Source: Stichopus chloronotus (taxonomy: Eukaryota; Echinodermata; Holothuroidea; Aspidochirotida; Stichopodidae). From it: 64,000 nt of DNA. A program made the translations under genes and the position numbers. Under the pieces are notes generated by a model, which saw only the letters and a program-made list of their open reading frames with translations, made no database searches and was not told the origin of the DNA. Below, in pieces: positions 38,201 to 47,568 of the stretch. Location of the stretch: the NCBI GenBank assembly GCA_021234535.1, contig CM037833.1, positions 24,583,918 to 24,647,917 on the forward strand. Direction: 5' to 3'. How positions within the stretch are numbered: position 1 is the first letter of the stretch; each line of letters opens with the position of its first letter.

Positions 38201-41200
38201 TACACCACAAGCTCTTAAAAGACAAACTTCACGTTCTCATTTTTCGTGAGCTCCAACTCATTGTCTTACATTGTAGGTGGGTACATTAGTGGGTGGGTGG
38301 GTGGGTGTTTGAGTGGGAGGCAAGGTGGTTGGTCTTTGGTGGAGGATTTGGTTCTATTTTTTGTTAACTCTCTTTGTATTCTCTTGAGGAGTGTTCTTTC
38401 TTTTAAGCCCACAAGGGTTTCTTAATAGCAGTTCCTTCTGCAACAATCATTTTCTCATGTTCTCTTTCACTTGTTCTGGTACGGCCGTATTCACACGTCT
38501 GCAATATCATTGTGGGAAGCCAATGTAAATGAAGTGTAGAGTACTGTATGCCAAACACAAACTATCATCTACAGTAGGTTACGTTGAAACTATACAGGGT
38601 GTAGAGTGAATTGCATCAATGATTTTGTACAGGCATTATAATGCACACAAACACACTAAATTCAAATCACAGTTGAGAAACCAATTTATATTCCTGTCAG
38701 AAGACAAAATAGATTGTCCCAAACACATTTCACACTTTACCAATCTCTGAGGCAACCGTCTGGAGTTTCGATTCTGTTCTGCTCATGAGCACCACGTTGA
38801 GACCCTTCGCAGCTAGCTGTAACACGACAGATATATATTTAAAGTTAAATGTACAGTATCTGGTAGATTCCTGTGGCAGCTCAGAAGACACCTTTAAGAA
38901 AATTTCTTTCAAAGCATTTGATATCATTAACTAACTTAGAAATTTCCTGGAAAAAAAAAAAAAACATCATGTAGTCAGGGAAGGTGTGATGCAAAGCAGG
39001 AGAAAAAAAATTACACCTGAAATGTTCAGGGTGAAATTACTAAAATTTAACACACATGACTCACACCATTCTTTACTGACAAAAATCAGGATGCACATAC
39101 TCATATTGGAGCTTGCAGGCCTTATAAAATGTGTTCCTAATATATCGTATTTATGGTTACCTCAACGTTCATGCATTTTTACTGTGTATACTGTAGTTGT
39201 AGCTCACAAAAGTACTATCTCTGCAGAGAGAATTTCCTGTAGATACAGTCAGTGCTATGACAGGACGGTTTATACAGTATGCAACATTGACTCTAGGTAT
39301 ACATGTTTCCATAAAAGGATGGCAGTAATACTGGTTGCAAATATTCCTCAACGATTGCAAAGCTCAAGAAAATTGATGAGGCATGGGACATGTAACACAC
39401 AAGGTACAGTGTACATACGTACTGAAGATGCCAGTTTAGGGTTCACAAAGAGATCTGAAAGGACTGTGCATTAGCATGTACAGTATGTATGTACTGTATG
39501 TGTTGACAAATGCCTAAATTTTTTGCATGCTCCAAACTACACCCGTTGATGGTGTTTCAATTTGTGTACTGTACACATACTGTGATCTCAAAGCACATAC
39601 AGAAGCAGAGTTTTTACTGTAACAACTCTTTATCAGAAGTTGCTTGGACAGCCAAAGACGAGGGCTATCATTTGTAAGCAAACAGATACTGCAGTCTGAA
39701 CTGTTTATCACTAGCACTTAAGCAAACAGGGGTGGGTGTTAAGTCAAGCAAAATGTGCAAACGCAGTGTCTATCAAAATTGGCAAAATCACCTTATGAGT
39801 ACATACTGTACATACATACACTACAGAATGTTATCAGGCATGAAAAAAAGAAGAGTCTATTCCCCTAAACTCGGGCCAAAAAGAAAGCTTATTCGCACAT
39901 GCATGGACTGTGTCTATCACCTTGTACGTGAGAATAAGCTTGCTTATCCGCCCAAAATTGTCTGTGTGAATTGACAGTCATATACAGTATGAGTGTCTTG
40001 CCTGCGTTCATGTAAATAATGAGTCTTATTTGCACCGACTTGTTCGTTGTTCGTGTGAGTAGGCAGAGCCTATTTCCCCTGTATACCTGCAAATAGACAG
40101 TACTTGACTATTTGCTCGGGTATGATTAATAATCAGTCTTATTTGCACAAACTTCAGTTGCTACTGAGACCAACTGAAGTGCACTTACTGTATACTGTGG
40201 GCACACTAGTAAGACCCTCTTTTTCGCAAAGCACGAGTTAGTTATGGCAAACAGACACAACAAACTAAAATAGAACTAAAATTATAGCAGAGACATGATG
40301 GTAGTGCTGTGAAGTCATGGATAGGCCTACAGTATTTCTGCAAAGCTGCCAATGTTCCCCTGTTCACAAGATATATACTGTGCAAGGGACCAAATTGAAA
40401 AGAGACAGAACCTACACGCGTACCGTCATGAAGACTGGTGAGGTACTGTAATGAAACCCAATTCTGACAGACCTTCACGCATGTACTAGTCCTGGATCAA
40501 TTACTTGGCATTTATGCCTCCCCCCTCCCTGGAGTGCTGTAGTGGCATAACTTAGAGAAGCAGACTAAGAATCCCTCAACCTTCAATTCTACCCCCCCCC
40601 CCCTTTCCCGCCTCCAGTCAGATTTTTTCCTCTTTCCTATACGGTGCTGGATATTATGTTTGATATTATAGGCATATATACTTGTATTTTTAATTTACAG
40701 AGGAGCCCTAGGCTTAATTCCAGTGGTGGGCCTTCATGAAGTGAGCTACATCTGAATTACTGTAGGCCTATGAAGGCAACTTGGAAGCATGGAAAGTACA
40801 GTAAAAACTCATTTATCCGAACCCCATTTATCCCAACCTGGCTTTGTACACAAGCTACGTCCATTTCAGCCTACGGTTGACAAAATTCTGTCTCTGTTTT
40901 ACATTTCTGATATGCACCGGTTTTTACTGCCGTAGAATACAAGTATTTTTAACGTTTATCTACACTACTCTCTTTTCCCATCAAGTTGGGGAATGAATAA
41001 ATAATATAGAATTACCCTAATTCTTTGAGTGTTTTGTTCGTTGGTTGTCCACGTAGGGTCACAGTCAGCTCAACAGCCTACCAAAGTGCACTAAGCCTAG
41101 GCTAGGCTATTCATACACAGCCCAGCTAGTATCTGTGCTGCCCAACAGACGTTCTTGTCACTCTTATCAACGCAGTGATTAAATTACAAGTAACAACTGC

Positions 41201-43839
41201 AAAGCAGAATGACAGTCAGAATTAAACGCAGGGTGTTTTTGGTGAGATGACAGACATGTTAACACTTAACAAGCTTGGGAGTTGATTAAGCTATAAACAA
41301 GCTTAAAATCCTTGTTTGACTTTTGAAACGCCACGCCTACTGTCCATTTTCCATTTCAAAGCGTAAGTTTCATAGAGCAAAATACAAGTCATCCCGCTCG
41401 TACTGTCGTAGCTAGTGCTAGTGTCCCCTGAGTTTGCTGGTAGCGGTACTAGCTGTTAGACAGTCGGTGTTGTTAAGTGGTGTGCTTCTCACTTTAAATC
41501 TCTCTTTTTCATGTCAGCAAGCATATCATTTGTAGAGGTAAATTACAGCTATGTGTAGTTATAGCAAAAAAAATTTGAAATTGCACTGTTGTTTTGGGGT
41601 TTGTAAAGTAAGGAATCTGCATGTAGGCTATGTGCTATCCTAACACTGAGCAAAGTAGCGCTACTCAAGACGGACATTCATTGCCCAATCTTCCTTGAAA
41701 GTTCTGTCTGAACAAAACTCAAGAAAATGAATGTTCAAATCTTCAACAAATATTTAGTTTTTACTATGAAATGAAAGAAATGACACAGAGACAACATAGC
41801 AACAGTTAATTTTACTTTATTAATACGTGCACACTACTCCCAGGGCAGCAAATTAACGATAAACATGAAACCCTGTTTATCTGAACTTTTCCCATATCCA
41901 AAAAACATTTTGTCTCGACGTATTCGGATACGCAGGGCTTCACGGTATGGGCTCATACTAGACTTAACATGCAGCTGTATAGCCAAGTCCAGGAGGCTCA
42001 GCTATGGGTAGGCCCTGAAAGTTTTCAAATTCATTATACTTTACATACTTTACAGTAAATGAATCACATGTTTTGTGATGCTGGACACTCAGAGAATGTT
42101 TATCTTGGCAAGTAATTCTCAAATGCTCACTTGTTGTGAAAATTCAAGTGTTTTCATCCGTCCAGCAGGTCCTTATACAGGGCAAAGGTTGTTGCAATGT
42201 GCAATTGCAGTGCATGTTCTGCTCACTTAAAATTGACACTTGCTTCTCTGATTGGTCGTACCTGTATCCACTTCGATCGCTGGTTGGTCCGATGAGGTTT
42301 GTGCAAATTATGGCAATTAATCCCATTAAAAAGTTCAGGCGACTAGCCAGAAGTCCCAGAACAACAAACAAAAGAAAACAAATACATACCTGCTCTGCAT
42401 AGGCCTTTCCGATGCCATCAGTAGCCCCGGTAACAACTGTGGTGGCAAAAGGTTGGAAAATATATTCCAAAATATACAAAACGAGTCAATATGACTGCTG
42501 CACAGTACACATTGGCAAGGTGTGCAACATTTTCACGATAATCAGCAGTACATGGCAGTTAAGCAAACAAATCCAGAAAACAAATGGGAAGTACCAAAAT
42601 ATTGAACAAGCAAGTTGTGGGGAAGAGGGTGTACTGTGGATACTGTGCTATTGTATGACTTAATAAGTTAATACCTCAATGTTGAGAAGCTTACAGCTTC
42701 AATTTCCGGTTTATCATGTGTTGCAAATCGTAAGACATTTTTATTTGACCCCTGACTCACAGCACCTAGAAATATTGTCCTCAGAAAATAACTTTAGGTG
42801 ACTTTTCATTGCTACTGATAGTTCACACATCTGGTAAACATGGCTATTGCACAATAAAGCAGTTCTGTGTTTGCAATATAGAGTGATTTTGTAGATTTAC
42901 AACATGCTGTTACAGGTAGGCCAATAAACAACCACACACGCTCACTCACCCAGGCACTGGCACTTTGGCAGGCACCATCATGACAAAGCAGAACTTTGTT
43001 CACATTTGTGCAAGTATATACTGTATGTAACTGTAATGTCAATTTGATGTTTTGGTTTTGGGGGCTTATAGCAAATTCCACAATTACTGGGATTAATATC
43101 GCAAGACGACTTTCAATGCCATCTGCTGCATGTACATTAAATCCAGTACTATAAACATTACTAATATTCATACTGTACTCTAGTAGGTTTATCTCTGAGT
43201 GGTATTTTTATGAATATTTTTGAGATCTAAGATGCATATAGGGTGCTATTATCCTATTAAATCAAAAGATTTGATTTAGAGGGTTACCTACGGTTCGTAC
43301 AATATTTGGTGCACGTAGGATGTAAACATAGGCCAAGGTTTGTGTACAGTACCGTAACTTACAGGTAGTGTCTTACAGTACCTTGGAGATGTACAGTAGG
43401 TCATAGCCTAGTGTACGCAAGTAGGCCTAGTACTAGTTCTACGTGGGGTCCCTGTAGAGTGGTACAGGCCTACAGTACAATAAATACAAATGACAAAGTT
43501 AAAGGCAAAAAACTCATCTGCTATACAGAAGCCAAATGTCTAGCTTGAGGTGATGAGATACCTGGCAGTTTAAGTTACCGGTTCGATCAATGCTTAAGGT
43601 AGTAACGTACAGTACTTCTGCATTAAGCGCATGTTACATGTTAGGCTAATCGATACAGTTCTTGCCGTACCTGCCCAAGAGCCGTACTTCTTTGGATTCG
43701 TACCAAGTCGAAATCCAAACATCTTCAGAGATCTGATGAGAAACAAGGTGACTCGGAGAGCAAAATACAGTGAGAAAAAAGCTCCAATCGATGCAAGGGC
43801 ACCGTTATAACGCCCAAAGAGGACCGCTTCGTTTCCCAT
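22927..43839 (-). CDS. HSD17B12: Very-long-chain 3-oxoacyl-CoA reductase, 10 exons, 319 aa
   Basis: NADPH-dependent ER-membrane reductase of the short-chain dehydrogenase family. It catalyses the second step of fatty-acid elongation (3-oxoacyl-CoA to 3-hydroxyacyl-CoA); vertebrate orthologues also handle estrone. Exons, minus strand: 43671-43839, 42390-42436, 38741-38816, 35464-35639, 34306-34350, 32303-32337, 30660-30741, 28466-28531, 27632-27781, 22927-23040. All junctions are GT..AG and the phases agree; the total of 960 nt is 319 codons plus stop. Seen in the protein: an N-terminal hydrophobic segment (about 14-37), cofactor loop TGATDGIG (59-66), NNVG (136-139), catalytic Ser193 in NISSAAG, and Y206-S-A-T-K210. 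Length is close to human (312 aa). The ATG has A at -3 and G at +4. Exon 10b (16473-16583) can replace 10a. Close paralogues (HSD17B3 type) are possible but fit less well. Confidence 0.93.
23608..23895. repeat. Dispersed ~210-bp repeat, one full unit and a restart
   Basis: From GTGACATGAAAA.. through ATCCATCA..GACCA.TTTACA, ATGAATAA, TATGCA.AT.TGTGA and GATATGTCT.ATGTTA, the order matches 47569-47776. The unit then restarts at about 23837 (CCATGAAAAACAAATTTT..AGTATTGACC), showing a tandem organisation. The short frames in it are incidental. Confidence 0.6.
23941..24040 (+). repeat. Copy of the GCCACCATCRGTTGGCG repeat family
   Basis: GGGCTGCCACCATCGGTCAATGCGTAGCG.., later GATTGCAGGAAATGGCACTTCCCAG. 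The order and spacing match the units at 51847-51950 (AGCGCCACCATCAGTTGGCG.., GATGGCCGGAAATAGCCCTTCCCAAG). A G-rich segment (24290-24370) follows. Confidence 0.5.
26512..26906 (+). mobile_element. MITE family copy C (in reductase intron 9)
   Basis: Starts TTTAGGGGACTAACTTGG..TGATGAAATTCACTAAA and ends ..CCAACTCAATGAGCCCCTTAA. The inner blocks GTGATCAGACACTTGTCCTAT and TTTGACAGTGTTCA match copy B. It is 395 bp with no coding capacity. Confidence 0.8.
27503..27540 (-). repeat. Partial duplicate of the exon 9 end and its donor site
   Basis: This 38-base segment matches 27624-27661, the last coding bases and 5' splice site of exon 9, at about 32 of 38 positions. On the minus strand it reads TTCGGCTGTTTATCGCATAACTTGCAG|gtgagtg, parallel to the real FGCFMHNLQ|gtgagtg. 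A TGA two codons upstream prevents it from simply extending a frame. It looks like a relic or a decoy donor. Confidence 0.55.
27632..27781 (-). CDS. HSD17B12: HSD17B12-like exon 9
   Basis: Fifty codons, phase 0 at both ends, residues 233-282: SVLPYFVVSKLSKIRRSSLT.. to ..TRTFGCFMHNLQ. It matches the SVLPYFVATKLAKIRKPTL segment of human HSD17B12, the region after the active site. Acceptor cccag, donor gtgagtg. It is the branch point to either last exon. Confidence 0.93.
28466..28531 (-). CDS. HSD17B12: HSD17B12-like exon 8
   Basis: Twenty-two codons, phase 0, residues 211-232 (SYLDFFSRALNIEYSSKGVV..), following the YSATK motif. Human counterpart: TFVDFFSQCLHEEYRSKGVF. Acceptor ctttcag, donor gtaag. 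Confidence 0.93.
28914..29250. repeat. Long (ATG)n/(GGT)n microsatellite
   Basis: About 335 bases of ATG/GAT trinucleotides with a central pure GGT run at 29083-29122. It is in reductase intron 7. It creates spurious poly-Met/Val, poly-His and poly-Ile frames in three readings. Confidence 0.95.
29322..29592. repeat. Two ~85-bp repeat copies next to the (ATG)n tract
   Basis: AATGTCAACTATTCCAAATGAATTGTGAATGGATGTGG..AAGATGTTCAATACAC (29322-29405) recurs as GATGTCAACATCTCACAAGGAATTGTGG..AAGACGTTCAATTACAC (29506-29592). With the units flanking the 10.3-kb GAT locus, this suggests one repeat family that carries a GAT microsatellite. Confidence 0.5.
30079..30091 (-). promoter_or_regulatory. DR1-type nuclear receptor site
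   Basis: On the minus strand the sequence is AGGTCAAAGGTCA, a perfect direct repeat of AGGTCA with one-base spacing. This is the consensus for RXR heterodimers (PPAR/RXR) and HNF4 in animals. A further AGGTCA-like half-site is 11 bases on (TTGAGGTCAA). An imperfect copy (ATGTCAAAGGTCA) is at 29954-29966. It lies in intron 7 of a fatty-acid elongation gene. It may be carried by an interspersed repeat; binding is inferred only. Confidence 0.4.
30660..30741 (-). CDS. HSD17B12: HSD17B12-like exon 7 (active site)
   Basis: Encodes residues 183-210: RKKGLIINISSAAGAFPSPL then LTVYSATK. It contains the catalytic Ser193 and the Y206xxxK210 pair of the short-chain dehydrogenases. Enters in phase 2, leaves in phase 0. 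Donor gtaaaa. Confidence 0.95.
30790..31260. repeat. Degenerate ~60-bp minisatellite in intron 6
   Basis: Units of the form ACACATCAACAGACTCACAAGATCAGCAGCCATCATTTAATCTGTTGATGATTAA begin at about 30825, 30887, 30943 and 31005. After a ~130-base interruption they continue at 31186 and 31240. Conserved blocks are CAACAGACTCACAAG and TTTAATCTGTTGAT. Confidence 0.7.
32303..32337 (-). CDS. HSD17B12: HSD17B12-like exon 6 (micro-exon, 35 nt)
   Basis: ctttcctag|ATGACATACCTTATTC..TTTCAAG|gtaggt encodes MTYLILPSMLS plus two bases of Arg183, matching human MTQLVLPGMVER. At 35 nt it is easy to miss; the frame fails without it. Enters in phase 0, leaves in phase 2. Confidence 0.88.
33721..33792. repeat. 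36-bp perfect-period tandem duplication
   Basis: GACAGAATGCCGGTAAATTT.. (36 bases) occurs twice head to tail, at 33721-33756 and 33757-33792, with a single T/C difference. It is in intron 5. The similarity implies a recent event. Confidence 0.9.
34306..34350 (-). CDS. HSD17B12: HSD17B12-like exon 5
   Basis: Fifteen codons, phase 0 at both ends: LIQSIININCLAATM (157-171), matching human NVIKKMININILSVCK. Acceptor ttccacag, donor gtgag. Confidence 0.92.
34395..34512. repeat. ACAGTATACAGAT tandem array
   Basis: Repeated ATACAGTACAGTATACAGAT/CTG units of about 25 bases, ending about 45 bases upstream of exon 5 in transcript sense. It is part of the local ACTGTA/TACAGT enrichment. Confidence 0.8.
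35464..35639 (-). CDS. HSD17B12: HSD17B12-like exon 4
   Basis: Residues 98-156, including the cofactor- and catalysis-linked segment GLEIGVLVNNVGMSYPYPLY. NNVG at 136-139 carries the conserved SDR Asn. It matches human AGLEIGILVNNVGMSYEYPE. Enters in phase 1, leaves in phase 0 (donor gtaagc). Confidence 0.95.
38291..38305 (+). promoter_or_regulatory. Perfect G-quadruplex motif (GGGT)3GGG
   Basis: Four G3 runs separated by single T residues, the pattern known to give very stable parallel quadruplexes. It is in reductase intron 3, on the strand opposite the coding strand. Further GGG/GG runs continue to 38335. Confidence 0.7.
38741..38816 (-). CDS. HSD17B12: HSD17B12-like exon 3
   Basis: LAAKGLNVVLMSRTESKLQT..VASEI (73-97) plus one base of Ala98. 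It matches human LAKHGMKVVLISRSKDKLDQ, the second Rossmann strand; the Arg after S helps NADPH selection in the family. Phase 0 in, phase 1 out. Confidence 0.95.
40799..41945. mobile_element. pogo/Tigger-like non-autonomous element, 1147 bp
   Basis: The left end is CAGTAAAAACTCATTTATCC, continuing GAACCCC. The reverse complement of the right end is CCGTGAAGCCCTGCGTATCC, continuing GAATACG. Such CAGT(A)AAACC..TTATCCGAA termini are typical of pogo/Tigger elements. TA dinucleotides flank both ends (40797-40798, 41946-41947), as expected for TA target duplication. A second TTATCC/TTATCT motif lies inside each end. No transposase frame is seen. It is in reductase intron 2. Confidence 0.65.
42390..42436 (-). 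CDS. HSD17B12: HSD17B12-like exon 2
   Basis: 47 nt encoding VVTGATDGIGKAYAEQ (57-72), the NADPH-binding glycine-rich loop TGxxxGIG. Completes the split Val57 codon with the last base of exon 1. Acceptor ccacag, donor gtatg. Confidence 0.95.
43671..43839 (-). CDS. HSD17B12: HSD17B12-like exon 1 (start codon)
   Basis: MGNEAVLFGRYNGALASIGA.. to ..TNPKKYGSWA (56 residues plus one base). It holds the N-terminal membrane segment (about 14-37). The start sits in a good Kozak context (aacaATGG). Donor gtac. An upstream non-coding exon cannot be excluded. Confidence 0.9.
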
Positions 43840-44074
43840 GATTGTTCGTGGTTGTGCAGTTTTACGAACTACAGTATGTACAGTAGTAGTAGTGGTATTA
43901 CTATTAGTTCGATCAAGGGACCATGTGATGTGTTCCGTTGTGGTAGAGAAGTATTACTGTACTCATTCACGCCAAGAAATCAGTTACATGCAACGATTGA
44001 CGTCTAGCCGTACCTTGCAGAGCAGTCGCAAACGATTGGTTTTGGAATATTGCGTTACATTGGCAATCACCTGG

Positions 44075-44235
44075 TATCACCTGGTCTATCTTTGTTCTTC
44101 GCCCGTAACTCAGGGAAGACAAAGTACGGGAAAAGATCACCTGTCACAACTCCGAATGCATTCATCTTCCAGATATTTGACTGTGAAAATTGTCTGGGCA
44201 TTTTTGTTGGCCCTGCAAAATTCAGACTCTCCAAG
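44075..44235 (-). repeat. Dispersed repeat, copy 1 (KYLEDECI-type)
   Basis: On the minus strand GGGCCAACAAAAATG..AAATATCTGGAAGATGAATGCAT..TGACAGGTGATCTTT is homologous to 55785-55935 on the plus strand. In one frame both copies share CRANKN and KYLEDECI before stops intervene, so it may derive from an element's protein. No known family was recognised. Confidence 0.5.
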
Positions 44236-44299
44236 AGGGCCTCGCCTTGAATCAATGTTTCTTGAAATCAAACAGGCCAATGGGCATGTATATGAATAT

Positions 44300-44755
44300 T
44301 CATGCCTGTAAAAAATTGGGAAGAAAAAGTTAAGTTGTAGTAAGTTATAACATGTTTTACTTTCATTCGGAAATTATGAAAATTGTTACTCATATTTCAG
44401 TTTTATCTAGAGTGCGGAACGTTCTCCGCCATCATTACGGAGAGCTAAGTTCGAGCTGTTGTCCGCGCCCGTCACTGTACAAGGTCAATGCAATTAAACA
44501 TCGCCTACTAACAGTCATTATCATTTGAACTACATGTTGCCTCAGAAGTAGCGTCGCCAATTAAGTGACCGGGCCGGGTAGAAGAGGCAGGGGGACGTGC
44601 GCCTGGAAAACTTTGAATTCCAGTGTGCCCGAACTTAATGAAATTTGGTGTTTTCAAACAACATAACATAACAAGTTCAAGGGCAAAGGAGGGCAAAAGC
44701 ACCATAAGATGCCCTGTAATCCAGACCCCTCCCCCCCCAAAAAAAAACCTTAACC
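44300..44755. other. Upstream flank of the reductase gene
   Basis: No gene seen. A C8-A9 junction lies at about 44731-44747, adjoining the LINE fragment. The promoter of the reductase should lie above 43839; no TATA box is obvious. Confidence 0.35.
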
Positions 44756-44759
44756 AAAC

Positions 44760-45230
44760 TGATATCCAATATATCCCAGCGTAATTAGATTCTGCCACAG
44801 TCACAATAGAACTTATCAATGTTACCTCTGAAGCTATTTACTGAAGTGGAATTTACAACCCAATCAGGCAGAACATATTCCAGTCATTGACAACTCTATA
44901 TGTGAGAAGCTAAACCTTCTCACGTCAAGCCTAGAGAAGCATTTCACCAGCTTCTTACAATGACCCCGAACACGGGAATTAGGACAAACCTCTAAGTAAT
45001 CGCAGTTAGACAGAGAATTCCTACCAGATAGGAATTTGAAAACCTGCAACATATCCCCCCTGATCCTTCTTAACTCAAGAGTACTGTAGTAATTAAGTCC
45101 CAGATATTTTAGCCTATCATGATATGGGAGATGACGTATAGGATACATCGGGAATAAGTCGAGTGGCCCGCCTCTGAACCTGCTCGGAAAGAAACTTGTC
45201 CTTTTCATAATAGGAAAAATAATGTAGAAA
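44760..45230 (-). mobile_element. LINE 3' fragment (CR1/L2-like ORF2 C-terminus)
   Basis: The minus-strand frame 44864-45208 contains LPYHDRLKYLGLNYYSTLEL, then RRIRGDMLQVFKFLSG and, further on, NSRVRGHCKKL and a phenylalanine-rich end. This is the typical end of CR1/L2-type ORF2 proteins (LPYxERLxxLGL..LExRRxRGDLIxVYK..SRTRGHxxKL). After a frameshift the expected continuation (the N-x-x-S-V-N-S-F-type tail) resumes down to about 44760. Only the 3' end survives, as usual for 5'-truncated LINEs. Confidence 0.8.
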
Positions 45231-45485
45231 TTCCGCAGTCAGAGTATAGTCCAACTACCTTTTCGTATTATTTGCTATTATTTTTAGTAATTTCGGTCCT
45301 TCGGAGGGTTCACACAGCTTTTAGGGGTGAGACATGTAATAGATATAGGCTATACTGTAGCCTAGGCCTACCCCATTCTGCACACCGATAAGTCTATTCC
45401 TTTAAACCTATATAAGAAGGCGAGGGGCCCGGAACGGCAGAGTTATATCAGAGATTGGAATTATAGGAGGCAGGGTGAGACCAGA

Positions 45486-45540
45486 CGGATCGAGCGCCAC
45501 CACCAGTTTGGCGCGGGACGGAAGCGTTTTCTTCTTTAAA
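45486..45540. repeat. Copy of the GCCACCATCRGTTGGCG repeat family
   Basis: GAGCGCCACCACCAGTTTGGCGCGGGACGGAAGCG matches the core of the units at 51712-51950 and 23941-24040. Short and diverged. Confidence 0.45.
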
Positions 45541-45660
45541 CCTTGGATTGGTGGCTGAATTAAGGAAGCTGATATTTTCTTGACCGTTAAGGAATTATTA
45601 TATTGGAACACTACAAGATATTGGCTTGGCGTTGCTTGCACAGTGTTTTTGTTGCACGGG

Positions 45661-47106
45661 CAACTGACGTGAGTTATTTTAAGGGGGATAAACTAATAGG
45701 TAATTTGGGGCGAAACTTCAGGAGAGGAGGGTGGGGGCGAGACGACAGGGAGAACTGGTTGGGGTGAACTTGTAAGGGAGCGAAACGACTGTTTACCTTT
45801 TGAAATATCTCAACTTATGAAAAATATCAAAATCATGAAAAATGGTAATGCATATCAGATGAATCCTTAAACACAATTAATTACGCATCCTCTTTCAATT
45901 ATTCTTGGAGCATTTGGTAAATGAGGGGGGTTAACATTCCTTTAGGCCAAACATTTTCTTTTCGTTGAAGTCTGAGCATCCGAGCCCGTCGCAACTGAGA
46001 GTGTAGGGAATTGTCACAATCCCTACAGAAGCTTTGTCCGGGCGACGATAGTTTGAAAATCCCAAGTACATAAGCTACCAGCCTCAGCCGAGCACATTTT
46101 GTGGCATCAAAAGTTGTATTGTACTAGATTGTGTGTGAAGCTAGTATTATGCAAACTATCTCCTTTCCTGGTCCCATTAAAATTTCCTGTAATGGCGCTA
46201 AATATGTGAATGGAATAAGGGATCCTCCCAAGTACCGTCAAGTTTTTATAGTATTGTATACCTCCGAGAGTCGACTGCCAGTTTGCCTGCCATTGAACCC
46301 CGTTCCCAAAGGATGATGTCCACTTATCGGCTCATGAGACGATGGTTGGTCTGGATGAATACTTTGCCATCTTTCCTGTTCATCTTGTGACACTGCCATT
46401 GTGATTTCTGGTTGAAGAGGTATGCAGTGTCCTTGGATGAAAAACCGGCGAGAGTCGGTCCATTTTAGGCCAGAACCCCATGGTAGTAGTATTAGTACTC
46501 CGTAAAGCGTGATACCTAAAGTACCTGTAGTACGTTTCACACTTGTTGACACCTTTTTGACTACAGTTTGTCTTTTTTTTTTTCAAAATATTGATAGATA
46601 GGTAGTACTCCGGCTGCAAAAGGTAATACACCCTCTTTCTTTCTCTAAATGCTATGCTATTTTTTTTTCTTTTAAATCGATTTGCAGAACCGTGCTGCTA
46701 CATGTAAGCATGGCGTCTAAAGTAAATGAAAGAAATATAGTCATGTTTACTGGTACATATAGAATTAAACACTTTCAAAACAAATGGCAATGTATTTTTC
46801 GTCCTGAAATTTGTGCTCTTGACCTTGTCTACTTATACCTATCACAAAAAAATAATGATGAAAGAACGATCGAAGAAACAAGAAACTTGAATTCAACATC
46901 ATTTTAATGTTGTATATGGTGAGAGTATACGATCTACCGTACTCAGAGGACGTTCAAAGTTCACTTTCCTGGTTTTTACCCGTTTTTATTAACATATTCT
47001 TTATTTCCTTTAGTAAGTAATATATTAGAAATGAAAAGGGGAAGCAGTGTTACTTGGAAAGTGTTCGCAACGTTTCGGTATTTATCAGTTCATGGATAGC
47101 AATGAT
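45661..47106. other. Intergenic stretch, no gene recognised
   Basis: Part of the head-to-head interval between the reductase and the scramblase-type gene. A few frames of 60-100 codons, without recognisable domains or splice structure. Confidence 0.35.
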
Positions 47107-47285
47107 GATATGATTTGTACCAGAGGACTACGAAAATGAAATGTTATCTAATTATTTCTTGACGTCACACCGACAGACAGCTTTTATCGGACACTCGTAG
47201 TCCGATAAAAACTATCAGTCGGTGTGACGTCACGAAATAATCAGTATAAATTTGATTTTCTTAGTCATGCGACACAAATCATATC
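47107..47285. mobile_element. 179-bp foldback (hairpin) element
   Basis: Two 86-base arms (47107-47192 and 47200-47285) are inverted copies with no gap, about 81% identical, around a 7-base loop. The inner 42 bases of each arm differ at only 4 positions. Each arm carries a palindromic TGACGTCA (47160-47167; 47225-47232). It looks like a foldback MITE and would form a long hairpin if transcribed. Confidence 0.85.
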
Positions 47286-47568
47286 TTTACACAAGTTGAC
47301 AAATTTTTGGTTCTTTCCGATCAGAGATGGAGAAGATATTTACTAAAAATAATCGTAATCCTATCCGATATGCGTTGTAGTGTGAACGCGCCTTAAACCC
47401 CTTAAAAACACATATTTCACATGAATACAAAAGTCACATTTACCTGATCATTCAACGTACATACAATACCTGTCAGGAAAATCATTACAGACAGATAGTG
47501 AGAGAAGGCTATATCAACTTTAAAAAAATATACGCTGACGCAACTTAATGTGCTTTCAGTGCGTACAT

